Origin: JADKIH01 sp031385005
Lineage (GTDB): Bacteria; Bacteroidota; Bacteroidia; AKYH767-A; 2013-40CM-41-45
Direction: 5' to 3'
DNA length: 64,000 bases
NCBI GenBank assembly: GCA_031385005.1
Contig: JANNBB010000052.1
Span: 75,408-139,407, forward strand
Notes under the pieces: model-generated
Told to the model about the DNA's origin: nothing
The model's database searches: none
What the model saw: the letters and a program-made list of their open reading frames with translations, nothing else
Program-made: the position numbers and the translations under genes
Shown here: positions 1 to 8,493 of the stretch, piece by piece
Numbering within the stretch: the first letter of the stretch is position 1
How the letters are laid out: every line of letters starts with the position of its first letter

Positions 1-428
1 ACCCAATTTGTGCCGTTAAAAGAAACAGCGCCGGCATTGGTTGCAATCCACAATGTTGTATCGGCAACATATAATGAGTTAATATTGTTGGAAGGCAAAG
101 GAGAATTAACATTGTTAAAAGTGATAACATTGATACCATCTGTTTTAACGAGTCCATTATCTGTACCTATCCATTTAATTGTTCCAGAAAATGCAAGAGC
201 GGTTACATTATTGGATGGCAATCCATTCGTATCCGTATACATTCTCCACACCGTGCCATCGTATTCACCTGCACCAATATTTTTATAACCGACCCATAAA
301 TGATTGTCCGGTGCGATTCGTAAAATATTTTTGTCTCTTGAAAAACCCGGAGGATGGAGGATCGTGTCAATCTGTGCATCAGCAATAATGCTAAATAACA
401 GGAGTAAAAAGGGAAGAAGTTTTTTCAT
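1..428 (-). CDS. Two-component regulator propeller (reg_prop) secreted protein, N-terminal part only
   Basis: The reading frame begins with ATG at 428 on the minus strand and runs off the left edge, so only about 142 residues are visible. It starts with a Sec signal peptide (MKKLLPFLLLLFSIIADAQ) followed by repeated propeller-blade motifs of the reg_prop kind: LWVGYKNIGAGEYDG, then IKWIGTDNGLVKTDG, then LWIATNAGAVSFNG. These blades normally form seven-bladed beta-propellers in the extracellular sensors of Bacteroidota hybrid or LytS-type kinases, and also occur in T9SS-secreted proteins without a kinase. Which of the two this is cannot be decided because the C-terminus is outside the window. 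Function therefore unassigned beyond an exported propeller. Confidence 0.8.
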   Translation of the reverse strand, partial: MKKLLPFLLLLFSIIADAQIDTILHPPGFSRDKNILRIAPDNHLWVGYKNIGAGEYDGTVWRMYTDTNGLPSNNVTALAFSGTIKWIGTDNGLVKTDGINVITFNNVNSPLPSNNINSLYVADTTLWIATNAGAVSFNGTNW

Positions 429-942
429 GTATACAAAGATGGAAATAATTCGCTAACTTGCTAATTAAAACATGGTTTTTGAGATGAGAGATGAAGAGAC
501 TTCCAATAATTTTACAATGAGATGTTTTTAATAGAATTGAATTTTTTTTTAAAAATAGTATTGAATCCTAAAAATAAGTCAAAGGCGAATAAGCTAATAA
601 GCAAATCATTGTTGTCCGGTTAAAATTAAGAACAACTTATAAACGATTAATTTTTATAAAAAAGCCAATAAAAATTGTTTTAAAAAAAGTAATCCCCTTA
701 ATAGAACAACTAAAGAAAACGAATACTTTGATCGAAGAGGTGCGAGGGCCGTCCACGCACCGCGCGGCGATGGCATCGTCAGAAGCCACAAAGTGCGAGT
801 TAAAATCGAGCCGATGCCGGAGCTGTGCGTGGGGTCTTTTTTCTTTTGCTTACTTTTCTTTTTGGACAAGCAAAAAGAAAAGTAAGGATATTCGTACCGG
901 CATTTGTTTTACGCGGATAACAGTTATTAACTAATTAACGAA
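429..942. other. Intergenic region with a GC-rich dispersed-type repeat
   Basis: The stretch between the truncated propeller gene and sdhB holds no convincing gene. About 429-720 is AT-rich and featureless. Bases 735-835 are abruptly GC-rich and lead into a perfect hairpin at 849-886. A 71-codon frame over this element (654-869, minus) begins MSKKKSKQKKKDP, which is simply the translation of the hairpin arm and A-rich flank, so it is not called as a gene. The composition change and hairpin suggest a mobile or dispersed intergenic element. Confidence 0.6.
849..886. repeat. Perfect 16-bp inverted repeat (hairpin)
   Basis: CTTACTTTTCTTTTTG at 849-864 is the exact reverse complement of 871-886, with a 6-base loop (865-870). 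It lies 57 bp past the sdhB stop codon. No T-tract follows the stem on the minus strand (the next bases there are CAAAAGAAAAAAG), so it is not a textbook intrinsic terminator for sdhCAB, although it could still act on transcript ends. It is best seen as the end of the GC-rich repeat. Confidence 0.8.
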
Positions 943-1704
943 TCACCCCTTCTCCGCCATCCCTGCCTGAATATATTCTCTGTTCAGGCGAGCAATGTGG
1001 GAAATAGAAATTTCTTTCGGGCATTCCGCTTCGCATGCTCCGGTGTTTGTACAACTTCCGAAGCCGGCTTCGTCGTGAGCTTCTACCATTTTAAGAACAC
1101 GTATGTGTCGCTCGGGCTGACCTTGAGGCAATAAAGCGAACTGAGAAACTTTCGCAGATAAAAAAAGCATGGCTGATGCATTCTTGCATGCAGCGACACA
1201 AGCGCCGCAACCGATACAGGCAGCCGCATCGAATGCTTCGTCAGCTTTGGATTTTTCAATCGGTATGCTATTCGCATCAGGAGCATTTCCTGTGTTGACT
1301 GAAACATAACCACCGGCCTGAATAATTTTATCGAAAGCACTTCTGTTTACTGTCAAATCTTTAATTACCGGAAAAGCAGCTGCTCTCCACGGCTCTATAG
1401 AAATGGTTTCACCATTACTGAAATGACGCATGTGCAATTGACAAGTCGTTGTTCCCTGCAATGGGCCATGTGCACGTCCATTGATGTACATACTACACAT
1501 TCCACAAATTCCTTCCCTGCAATCGTGATCGAATGCTACGGGTTCCTTTCCTTCACGGATAAGTTTTTCATTCAACACATCCATCATTTCTAAAAACGAC
1601 ATATGTGTGCTGACACCTTGCATGTCATATATTTCAAAACGCCCTGCTGTTGTAGCATTTTTTTGGCGCCAGATTTTAAGTTTGAGGTTGATGGTTTCAG
1701 ACAT
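943..1704 (-). CDS. sdhB: Succinate dehydrogenase/fumarate reductase iron-sulfur subunit
   Basis: This 253-residue protein carries electrons from the flavoprotein to the quinone through three iron-sulfur clusters on the cytoplasmic side of the membrane. Cysteines for the [2Fe-2S] cluster are C62, C67, C70 and C88 (CREGICGMC then a distal C). The [4Fe-4S] and [3Fe-4S] ligands are C163, C166, C169 and C173 (CIGCGACVAAC) together with C218, C224 and C228 (CTNTGACEAECP). Length is normal for the family. It is the last gene of sdhC-sdhA-sdhB, 27 bp after sdhA, matching the gene order of the Bacteroidota type-B complexes. Sequence alone does not show whether the enzyme runs mainly as succinate oxidase or fumarate reductase. 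Confidence 0.96.
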   Translation of the reverse strand: MSETINLKLKIWRQKNATTAGRFEIYDMQGVSTHMSFLEMMDVLNEKLIREGKEPVAFDHDCREGICGMCSMYINGRAHGPLQGTTTCQLHMRHFSNGETISIEPWRAAAFPVIKDLTVNRSAFDKIIQAGGYVSVNTGNAPDANSIPIEKSKADEAFDAAACIGCGACVAACKNASAMLFLSAKVSQFALLPQGQPERHIRVLKMVEAHDEAGFGSCTNTGACEAECPKEISISHIARLNREYIQAGMAEKG

Positions 1705-1731
1705 TTTCTTTGTAATTCGTTAATTAGCTAA

Positions 1732-3651
1732 TTACTTATAAGAGCGTTGAGTTGGATGTACTACTTCAAAATTCAGAGGTTCTTTATTCAAATTCGCCGG
1801 TTGATCTTCGCCATTAAATTCCCAAGCGGCAACAAAGCTGAAGTTTTCATCGTCGCGTTTTGCTTCGCCGTCTTCTGTTTGTGATTCTTCACGGAAGTGT
1901 CCGCCACAGGATTCGCGACGCATCAATGCATCGGTAATCATCAACTCACCAAGCTCAATGAAATCCGCAACACGTCCTGCTTTATCAAGTTCGGGATTGT
2001 ATTCGTTGATGTCGCCCGGGATTCTTGCATCACTCCAGAATTCTTTCTTCAGGTCGCGCACCATTTGCAATGCCTTGGTTAAGCCGGCTTCATTTCGCGC
2101 CATTCCACAATAATCCCAGATGATACGTCCAAGTTTTTTATGTAATTCTTCTACGGACTGTTTTCCGTTGATGTTCTTTAGTTTGTTAATTCTTTCCGAT
2201 GCATTTTTCTCTGCTTCTTCAAATGCAGGGTGCGAAGTTGGAATGGCAGGAACACGTATTTCATCAGCAAGATAATCGCCGATTGTATAGGGAATTACAA
2301 AATAGCCATCAGCTAATCCTTGCATAAGCGCTGACGCTCCAAGACGGTTGGCACCATGATCACTGAAGTTGCATTCACCAAGCGCATACAGTCCCGGAAT
2401 GGTAGTCATTAGATTATAATCAACCCACAAACCTCCCATCGTATAATGTACTGCAGGATATATGCGCATCGGAGTTTGATAAGGATCATCGCCGGTAATT
2501 TTTTCATACATAGCGAATAGGTTTCCATATCTTTCTTTGATCGTATCTTTTCCTAGACGATTGATACTGTCACGGAAATCGAGGTAAACAGCAAGTCCGG
2601 AAGGACCTACACCACGGCCTTCATCGCATGCCTGCTTCGCTGCTCTCGAAGCAACATCACGCGGTACGAGATTTCCAAAAGCCGGGTATCTTCTCTCGAG
2701 GTAATAATCACGTTCTTCATCAGGAATTTCCTCCGGCTTTCTTTTATCGCCTTGCGCTTTAGGAACCCAAACTCTGCCGTCATTACGAAGGCTCTCACTC
2801 ATCAATGTCAACTTCGATTGGTAATCTCCCGAAACAGGAATACACGTCGGATGAATTTGTGTAAAGCACGGGTTTCCGAAAAAAGCACCTTGCTTGTATG
2901 CTTTCCAGATAGCGGTAACGTTGGATCCCATTGCATTGGTAGAAAGATAAAACACGTTTCCATAACCACCTGTCGCCAGGATGACGGCATGTCCGAAATG
3001 TCGTTCGAGTTTTCCCGTAACCAAATCGCGTACGATGAGTCCGCGAGCTTTACCATCTATCTTTACCAAATCAACCATCTCATGACGATTGTACATTTTC
3101 AAATTTCCTTTTGCCACCTGACGCGATAGCGCACTGTAAGCACCCAACAAAAGTTGTTGTCCGGTTTGTCCGCGCGCATAGAATGTTCGTGACACCTGCA
3201 CACCACCGAAAGACCGGTTATCCAATAAGCCGCCATACTCGCGTGCGAAGGGAACACCTTGTGCAACACACTGGTCGATGATGGCCGTGCTGATTTCTGC
3301 CAGACGATGTACATTGGCTTCACGGGCACGGTAATCGCCACCTTTAACAGTATCGTAAAACAAACGGTAAACACTGTCGCCGTCGTTGGAATAATTTTTT
3401 GCAGCATTGATTCCGCCCTGTGCCGCTATACTGTGCGCACGACGCGGACTGTCCTGAAAGCAAAAGCATTTTACAGAATAACCCAGCTCGGCCAAACTTG
3501 CAGCAGCGGAACCACCGGCAAGTCCGGAGCCAACTACTAAAATTTCAATCTTCCTTTTATTAGCAGGGTTAACCAGTTTAACCGTCGATTTGAATTTACT
3601 CCATTTCGTGGCAAGTTCACCTTCGGGTATATTGGAATTCAGTTTATTCAT
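1732..3651 (-). CDS. sdhA: Succinate dehydrogenase/fumarate reductase flavoprotein subunit
   Basis: This is the 639-residue catalytic subunit that interconverts succinate and fumarate. It has the FAD-binding Rossmann motif VVGSGLAGGSAAASLAELG near residues 39-57 and the segment RRAHSIAAQGGINA, in which H73 matches the histidine that binds FAD covalently in this family. Further conserved blocks are visible, such as the ATGGYGN region and the RESCGGHFREE segment near the C-terminus. It sits between sdhC (38 bp upstream) and sdhB (27 bp downstream) on the same strand, so the three genes are very likely one transcript. The length is that of the epsilonproteobacterial/Bacteroidota type rather than the shorter E. 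coli SdhA. Confidence 0.97.
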   Translation of the reverse strand: MNKLNSNIPEGELATKWSKFKSTVKLVNPANKRKIEILVVGSGLAGGSAAASLAELGYSVKCFCFQDSPRRAHSIAAQGGINAAKNYSNDGDSVYRLFYDTVKGGDYRAREANVHRLAEISTAIIDQCVAQGVPFAREYGGLLDNRSFGGVQVSRTFYARGQTGQQLLLGAYSALSRQVAKGNLKMYNRHEMVDLVKIDGKARGLIVRDLVTGKLERHFGHAVILATGGYGNVFYLSTNAMGSNVTAIWKAYKQGAFFGNPCFTQIHPTCIPVSGDYQSKLTLMSESLRNDGRVWVPKAQGDKRKPEEIPDEERDYYLERRYPAFGNLVPRDVASRAAKQACDEGRGVGPSGLAVYLDFRDSINRLGKDTIKERYGNLFAMYEKITGDDPYQTPMRIYPAVHYTMGGLWVDYNLMTTIPGLYALGECNFSDHGANRLGASALMQGLADGYFVIPYTIGDYLADEIRVPAIPTSHPAFEEAEKNASERINKLKNINGKQSVEELHKKLGRIIWDYCGMARNEAGLTKALQMVRDLKKEFWSDARIPGDINEYNPELDKAGRVADFIELGELMITDALMRRESCGGHFREESQTEDGEAKRDDENFSFVAAWEFNGEDQPANLNKEPLNFEVVHPTQRSYK

Positions 3652-3689
3652 GATTGATAATTATCGATAGGTAAATCAAGGTGTAAATA

Positions 3690-4370
3690 CTATTGTAAAA
3701 TATTGTCGGCAATGCCAAAGAAGTTAAAGTAAAACATCACCGGAAAGGAGGCAAAGCCGGTCATGATGACGAGAGAAATACCGGTACCGATTGCCTTTAT
3801 TGGTTTTTTGTATTTCATGTTGTTAACGCCGAGTGTCTGTAGGGCTGACTGGAAGCCATGGTTGAGGTGAGCGCCGAGTAATACCATTGAAACCAGGTAT
3901 AGGGCAGCATACCAGTTAGATTGAAATGCCTGTGCTACATCATATGCCATGGATGTTTCCGGTGCGCCAAAACGATGAGGAAAGAAGAAAGTACGCAGGT
4001 GAACAACCAGAAACACTAAGATGACCGTACCGGTAAGTCCCATGTTTCGGGAAAACCAACTGCTGTTCTGGCTCTGCTGACTCACTGAATAAGCAATTGG
4101 TCTGGCTTTTCTGTTTGCAAGCGTAAGAAATAATGCATCAATTATATGTATGATGAATCCTGCGAATAGCGCATATTCAATTGTACGAATGATGATATTT
4201 CCTGTAAGCATTTCGCCATATTCATTGAAAGCTTCTCCTGCATCCATTTTATAAAGTAAGAGGTTTCCATAAAGGTGTTCGAGCAGGAACATAAAAAGAA
4301 AAAGGCCGGTCATAGCCATGATGAGTTTACGCCCGACAGAGGTGTAAAACATTTTGAAAGCAGCAATCAT
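3690..4370 (-). CDS. sdhC: Succinate dehydrogenase cytochrome b subunit (b558 family)
   Basis: This is the membrane anchor of the succinate dehydrogenase/fumarate reductase, 226 residues with about five hydrophobic segments. Histidines in or next to these segments (H32 in LLEHLYGN, H75 in FIIHIID, H124 in LVVHLR, H168/H171 in GAHLNHG) fit the two-heme cytochrome b of type-B complexes, which react with menaquinone. A single cytochrome b gene, with no sdhD, is as expected for Bacteroidota. It is the first gene of the operon, so the promoter should lie in 4371-4500. No clear TAnnTTTG element was picked out there. Confidence 0.93.
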   Translation of the reverse strand: MIAAFKMFYTSVGRKLIMAMTGLFLFMFLLEHLYGNLLLYKMDAGEAFNEYGEMLTGNIIIRTIEYALFAGFIIHIIDALFLTLANRKARPIAYSVSQQSQNSSWFSRNMGLTGTVILVFLVVHLRTFFFPHRFGAPETSMAYDVAQAFQSNWYAALYLVSMVLLGAHLNHGFQSALQTLGVNNMKYKKPIKAIGTGISLVIMTGFASFPVMFYFNFFGIADNILQ

Positions 4371-4776
4371 AGTTGGAAGGAATTACGGGACAAATGTAGG
4401 AGGGAAAGTGGGAAATACAAAGGATTAAGTCAAAAGTCAGGGGTCAATAAAATTATCATTAGATCACATTTAATAAAGGCAAGAAATGAAAGCGTGATAA
4501 GCAGATTTGGTTAAAGGCATAGAAATTTAATCCTAATTCAAATGGGGTATATGTATCTGAAAATCAATATCATTTTCAATTTTTGAACTTTTTTTGTGAC
4601 GGCAACCAATAAGAAAGCTCGGTCGTATTGGAACCGGAGGATTTCATGAAAAAATTAAAGGATGTGAAAGAAATTAAATCACGGATTCCTAAGAAGTAGT
4701 TTTTCTTTATTTCGTTCTCCATGCTTTTGTTACTTTATACGTTCTCGTGGTTTGTGTACTGACTAAAAAATTACAT
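4371..4776. other. Intergenic region between sdhC and the MazG-like gene
   Basis: This stretch holds the sdhCAB upstream region and the 3' flank of the MazG-like gene. A 48-codon minus-strand frame (4576-4722, starting MENEIKKNYF) is open and starts with ATG. On the plus strand an ATG at 4646 is preceded by GGAGG but opens only a 17-codon frame ending at 4699. Neither resembles a protein I recognise; the minus frame could be a decayed gene end. Nothing else is supported. Confidence 0.4.
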
Positions 4777-5109
4777 TCAAAGTTCGTTATACTTTTTATT
4801 TGAGCCTTTTGATTTCTCAATTGGATATTTTATTTCATTATTTTTTAACTTATCGAAAATTATTTCTTTTACATCAAATCCGTACTTTTCTGCAAGTAGA
4901 AATGCAGAATAAAATACATCAGCAAGTTCATTTTTAACTTTCTCTGTATTTGCATCCTCTGCTTTTTTCCAAAGAAAAATTTCAAGTAATTCGGCTGACT
5001 CAACACTTAAACAAATAGCGAGATTTTTTGCATCATGAAATTGCTCCCAATCCCTAGCATCTCTAAACTTTTTAATTGCATCTATTATTTCGGTAATCTC
5101 AGATTTCAT
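4777..5109 (-). CDS. MazG-like nucleotide pyrophosphohydrolase
   Basis: This 110-residue protein belongs to the all-alpha NTP pyrophosphohydrolases (MazG/RS21-C6 type), which cleave nucleoside triphosphates to monophosphates and pyrophosphate. The metal-binding signature is present: E37 and E40 (ESAELLE) and, after a spacer, E61 and D64 (ELADV), with the usual C-terminal NEIKYPIEKSKG block. Its start codon overlaps the stop of the HNH nuclease gene by 4 bp, so the two are translationally coupled. Family members act in nucleotide-pool sanitation, and some occur in phage or defence settings. The neighbouring nuclease and restriction remnant make a defence role possible but unproven. Confidence 0.88.
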   Translation of the reverse strand: MKSEITEIIDAIKKFRDARDWEQFHDAKNLAICLSVESAELLEIFLWKKAEDANTEKVKNELADVFYSAFLLAEKYGFDVKEIIFDKLKNNEIKYPIEKSKGSNKKYNEL

Positions 5110-6050
5110 CCTTTATAAATGTTTGTATTGTGCCATTCAATATATTTCTCGTTAGGTTTTTCAATATCTTTCTGCGGGAGTATTAACAAATCGCTTCCAT
5201 GGTACTTGTAATATTCTTTACCGTTTTGAAATTCTTCCTTAATTCTTGAGCTAACTTCTACTTTATAGTCATTTGTTATTGTTAGATAACCGCAATCAAA
5301 TAGTTTATGCATATCAGACCTTAATAGTATTCCATTGGAAGTGAAATGCGGGCCACACTCTGAATAGGGTTTGATATGAGCTGCTTCTAATACTGGAAGA
5401 GTTTTTTCACCAGTTATTGAGCATTTTTTTGAATATGCACTTGTTACCATTACCCTAAATGATGCTTGTCCAATTCTAGGATTGATTAATATTGAATTAC
5501 CGTAAAGGGGAGATGATGGATCTTCTAAAATCATTTGACTTTTATTCTCTTCAATAGAATCAAGGTATAAGTATTTATTCAATATTTGTGCGATTTTTTG
5601 CCAAATATTTTTACCTATATCTTCTTCATTGTTATATGACTTGCCTTGAACAATACTTTTATTCCAACTGGATGGTGTTTCAATCCAATCTTCACGCTTA
5701 AAAAAAATGGGATTTGTAAGAACAATACAACCTATTGTAGGATTGATATTATATTTATCTTTTCTATATTGTAATATCATATTACTAAATTCATCATATG
5801 TTTCGCAACCGTTGCTATTCCGGAAAGTATCCCATGCTATAGACATTGGCAAAAAATTATGGCTTAAAAAGAATCCAATACCTCCAATTGCATTCATTGG
5901 TGCTGCTAACTTAAATAAGAAAGGCTCGCCCGATTGTAATACTTGAAAGGTTGTTTTTCCTCCTGGTTGCCAAAAATTAACTTCTTCAGGGTTTATATGG
6001 CGCAGATAATTAAACCAGTTATTGTTCGTTACTCCTAAATAAAATTTCAT
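5106..6050 (-). CDS. HNH endonuclease (predicted restriction endonuclease, COG3440-like)
   Basis: A 314-residue protein with an N-terminal region of about 150 residues (conserved VNFWQPGG, PFLFKLAAP, and a later IGCIVL block) and a C-terminal HNH nuclease domain. The nuclease motif is LEAAHIKPYSE (H225), N239 in NGILLRSDMHKLFD, and H248. A nearby C210/TGE knuckle is also visible. The C-terminal tail (EFQNGKEYYKYHG, then WHNTNIY) is complete for the family. The N-terminal half has the look of a PUA/EVE-type module that could read modified bases; that is inference. It is followed, with a 4-bp overlap, by the MazG-like gene. Likely role: cleavage of foreign or modified DNA. Confidence 0.88.
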   Translation of the reverse strand: MKFYLGVTNNNWFNYLRHINPEEVNFWQPGGKTTFQVLQSGEPFLFKLAAPMNAIGGIGFFLSHNFLPMSIAWDTFRNSNGCETYDEFSNMILQYRKDKYNINPTIGCIVLTNPIFFKREDWIETPSSWNKSIVQGKSYNNEEDIGKNIWQKIAQILNKYLYLDSIEENKSQMILEDPSSPLYGNSILINPRIGQASFRVMVTSAYSKKCSITGEKTLPVLEAAHIKPYSECGPHFTSNGILLRSDMHKLFDCGYLTITNDYKVEVSSRIKEEFQNGKEYYKYHGSDLLILPQKDIEKPNEKYIEWHNTNIYKG

Positions 6051-6156
6051 ATAATTAAATTTTGGGATAGGATGTGAACCCGTTTAACTTTGGTTTGTTT
6101 GAAGGACGCTACTTTTTTTTTGCCATTTTTAAATTTATTGATCATCTTTTTTATTC

Positions 6157-6256
6157 CCTTTTAAAAGACCGCAATTATATTGAATATCAATTAGTTACAT
6201 TAAAGGGTCTTTTAAAGGCCTTTTAAAAGCTATTTAATAGCCAAGTTTTAAAAGAC
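6157..6256. promoter_or_regulatory. Cluster of TTTTAAAAGACC-type direct and inverted repeats
   Basis: Between the AlbA_2 gene (ends 6258) and the HNH gene (starts 6050) the motif TTTTAAAAGACC or its complement recurs: CCTTTTAAAAGACC at 6157-6170, GGTCTTTTAAAGG at 6206-6218, CCTTTTAAAAG at 6219-6229 and TTTTAAAAGACC from about 6246 to 6256. Several copies of one word on both strands upstream of a nuclease gene look like operator sites or a small hairpin region. The binding protein is unknown. Confidence 0.4.
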
Positions 6257-6257
6257 C

Positions 6258-7934
6258 TTAAATGTTTTCATTAATCAAAATCCACTTAGAATTTAAGTCC
6301 GTTCCTGTATTTTTTATTATACCTTTTTTTCTTAATTCAGTTAGCAGATTTGTGATTTTGCTTTTCTTTTGTTTTTCAGAATATAAATCAGACAGATGGC
6401 GAATGAGCAGTTCCTCTATGTCTTTTCTGCTCAACGATGGGTGGTCTTTGAGCCCTTGAATAATCCAATCAAAATATTGTTGTTTTGAAAAAGCTTTGTG
6501 TTTGGTGTAGGCCGCTTTTTGATTAGTAGTTTGTGCGACCTTTGCAGAAATGAAATAATGAGGTTTTTTCCCTTCTATCAATCCCTTTGATTTAAGTAAC
6601 AAGACTTCATCAGGTAAAAGTTCTTTATTTTTCTGTACACTATCAAGCATAACAATTTCTTCTAACGACAATTGGGGGTTTTGCGCAAGTACTTTTGCAT
6701 AATCCATATCCAACACCTTTCCGGTAATAGTAACTTTTACTTTTCCACTTGAAAAATCATACTCAGGCATTGGAAAAAAACGATTGCGTTGAAAAGTAAA
6801 CATTCGTCTGATTCCGCTTCCAATTGTATCAACCATTTTAAAGTTGAACATGGCAGTAGCTAAAAAAGGATTGCGATAACGTTCTTCGGGAGCATCTTCC
6901 CGGATCACATTTTCTACTGTACCGGGTATAAAATTTCCGTGATTTGTAAAAATTAGTTCATCATCTCTTTCTACTACATTAATTCTTCCACTTTTTGTAT
7001 AATCTTGATGAGCAATGCAATTATTTAGTGCTTCGCGAATAACATAAGGTTCATATTGATCAACCTCTTCCGGAAAAAGTGTTCCGCTCTTAAGATAGCG
7101 ATATTTTAGATTACGTACTTTATTGAATAAATCATCAACCGTTAACAAAAAGGGACACGAGTATATAAAATAATCTCTTTCGGTGTTGTTTTTGTCTTTA
7201 AGAATCCACCTGATTTTTGCCTCTGTTGGATTGATAAAATGTTCTGATTCCGCTTTACCTAAAAGTAAAATTGCGGCACGGGTAATTTTTCCTTTGATGG
7301 CAACTTTTGCTTTGTTGAGAAAAGTAGTATCGTTCCAGGAGTCAACAGCCAGCGCCTGATCAGGAAATTTGTTTTTATAATTGTCTCTCGCTTTAGAAAT
7401 GGCAACAGGTTCTAAGTAATTTAGTGTTGCATCTTGGCAAATTACAGCACTCCAATCATCAATATAATGAAAGGATTCATGCAAAATTGTATCTTCTCTT
7501 TCTTTTGTGAGGGGAATAAGATTATCGCCTTTACGTTGCCAAGCTTTTTTGTGTGCAAAGACAGGTTTGCGGGGAAGGTGTTTCGGAATATGTATCACCC
7601 AAACAGTTTTGTGTGTGTCTTTAGTTGTAAAAGATTTAACGTGCAAACCTTCGCTGCTTAGATTGGGGCAATAGCCAAGTAAACGGGCCGAAAGATTTTC
7701 TTCAGTATAATCCTTAAAGTTTTGGATTCCGATTATGTCAAGCGTTTTATCTTCAACTCCTAAAATCAGATGACCTCCCTCCATATTGGCAATAGCCGAA
7801 ACATATGAGATCATATCTTCTCCTATATGAGCAGAAAAATTGTGAGTGAGATTGACAAATGATTTCCACTCACAAGATTCATCTTCCTTGGGATAATGCA
7901 ATTTTAAATAGGCAACTAACTGCTCTTGTGTCAT
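6258..7934 (-). CDS. AlbA_2 (Schlafen-like) DNA-binding / GHKL ATPase-domain protein
   Basis: This 558-residue protein has the architecture of the large family annotated as 'putative DNA binding domain-containing protein' or 'ATP-binding protein'. The N-terminal AlbA_2/Schlafen domain (about residues 15-140) shows ESCEWKSF and IANMEGGHLILGVED, followed by KPVFAHKKAWQRKGDNLIPL. A HATPase_c_4-like domain follows (about 295-400) with REALNNCIAHQDY and TNHGNFIPGTVEN and DTIGSGIRRMF. The C-terminal third (about 420-558) is charged and resembles winged-helix segments. Family members are often found in defence islands and near restriction genes, usually thought to be regulators. Here it lies between a restriction-gene remnant and an HNH nuclease. 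The gene appears intact. Confidence 0.85.
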   Translation of the reverse strand: MTQEQLVAYLKLHYPKEDESCEWKSFVNLTHNFSAHIGEDMISYVSAIANMEGGHLILGVEDKTLDIIGIQNFKDYTEENLSARLLGYCPNLSSEGLHVKSFTTKDTHKTVWVIHIPKHLPRKPVFAHKKAWQRKGDNLIPLTKEREDTILHESFHYIDDWSAVICQDATLNYLEPVAISKARDNYKNKFPDQALAVDSWNDTTFLNKAKVAIKGKITRAAILLLGKAESEHFINPTEAKIRWILKDKNNTERDYFIYSCPFLLTVDDLFNKVRNLKYRYLKSGTLFPEEVDQYEPYVIREALNNCIAHQDYTKSGRINVVERDDELIFTNHGNFIPGTVENVIREDAPEERYRNPFLATAMFNFKMVDTIGSGIRRMFTFQRNRFFPMPEYDFSSGKVKVTITGKVLDMDYAKVLAQNPQLSLEEIVMLDSVQKNKELLPDEVLLLKSKGLIEGKKPHYFISAKVAQTTNQKAAYTKHKAFSKQQYFDWIIQGLKDHPSLSRKDIEELLIRHLSDLYSEKQKKSKITNLLTELRKKGIIKNTGTDLNSKWILINENI

Positions 7935-8022
7935 TATCAGATATTCGATATATTTTCTGCCAATTGATTTTTTGATGTTACGAACGTCAGTTGCAATTTC
8001 AATGAAATGCCATTCAGGCTAT

Positions 8023-8493
8023 TCATGTTTTTCTTTGAGTGCATTTATTGCTAGCAACCAACGATTTCCAACCTACTATTTTTTCCCCTTCTAAATTTAT
8101 CTTACCCTCGAACGGGTTGCGTTTTTTTCCTTGCAGAATCTTTGATTCAAATGTGTGATAGTTTGTAATTACCAACCGGGCATTCAGATTTTCTAACCAA
8201 AATTGTAAAAGCTCTTTTGTTACCCTTGTTGTGTTAGGATATTTTTCTGACCGCCATTTACCAATTTCTTTTCGACAGAGATTAATGAGATGTGTGCCAT
8301 ATTCTTCATATTCATTTACATCAAACATGGTGGGTTGAGGGCCCTGCCTTGCCGGTATTGCCTGAACGTCTGAAACGAAGATTCTTCTCCCTTTCCGGAT
8401 GTCATTGTAGTTCAAAGAACCCTCTGCATCAGTAGAGTAATGAAGATTGGGTTCTTCGTATGGGTTATTGAGTATTGGATTGTCAGATTTCAT
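8023..8493 (-). pseudogene. Remnant of a BPTD_3080-family restriction endonuclease/helicase with internal deletion
   Basis: The first ~100 residues (MKSDNPILNNPYEEP, ATDAEG-like YSTDAEGSLNY, GRRIFVSDVQAIPARQGPQ, EYGTHLINLCRKEIGKWR, PNTTRVTKELLQFWL) match the N-terminus I know from BPTD_3080-type restriction proteins, which are about 1000 residues long and contain helicase motifs. At about residue 103 the sequence jumps to ARLVITNYHTFESKILQGKKRNPFEGKI, which in the family lies hundreds of residues later, inside the helicase core. It then degenerates and stops at 156 residues. The Walker motifs and the nuclease part are missing. The simplest reading is an in-frame internal deletion plus loss of the 3' end. 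It is unlikely to be active. Confidence 0.72.

Noticed and set aside
654..869. 71-codon minus frame starting MSKKKSKQKKKDP
   Set aside because: It is the translation of the hairpin arm and the GC-rich repeat, with a low-complexity Lys-rich start; no protein character.
849..886. Intrinsic terminator of sdhCAB
   Set aside because: Strong stem but A/T-rich arms and no T-tract after it on the minus strand; treated as a repeat.
2752..3129. 125-codon plus frame inside sdhA
   Set aside because: Antisense shadow of a clearly conserved gene.
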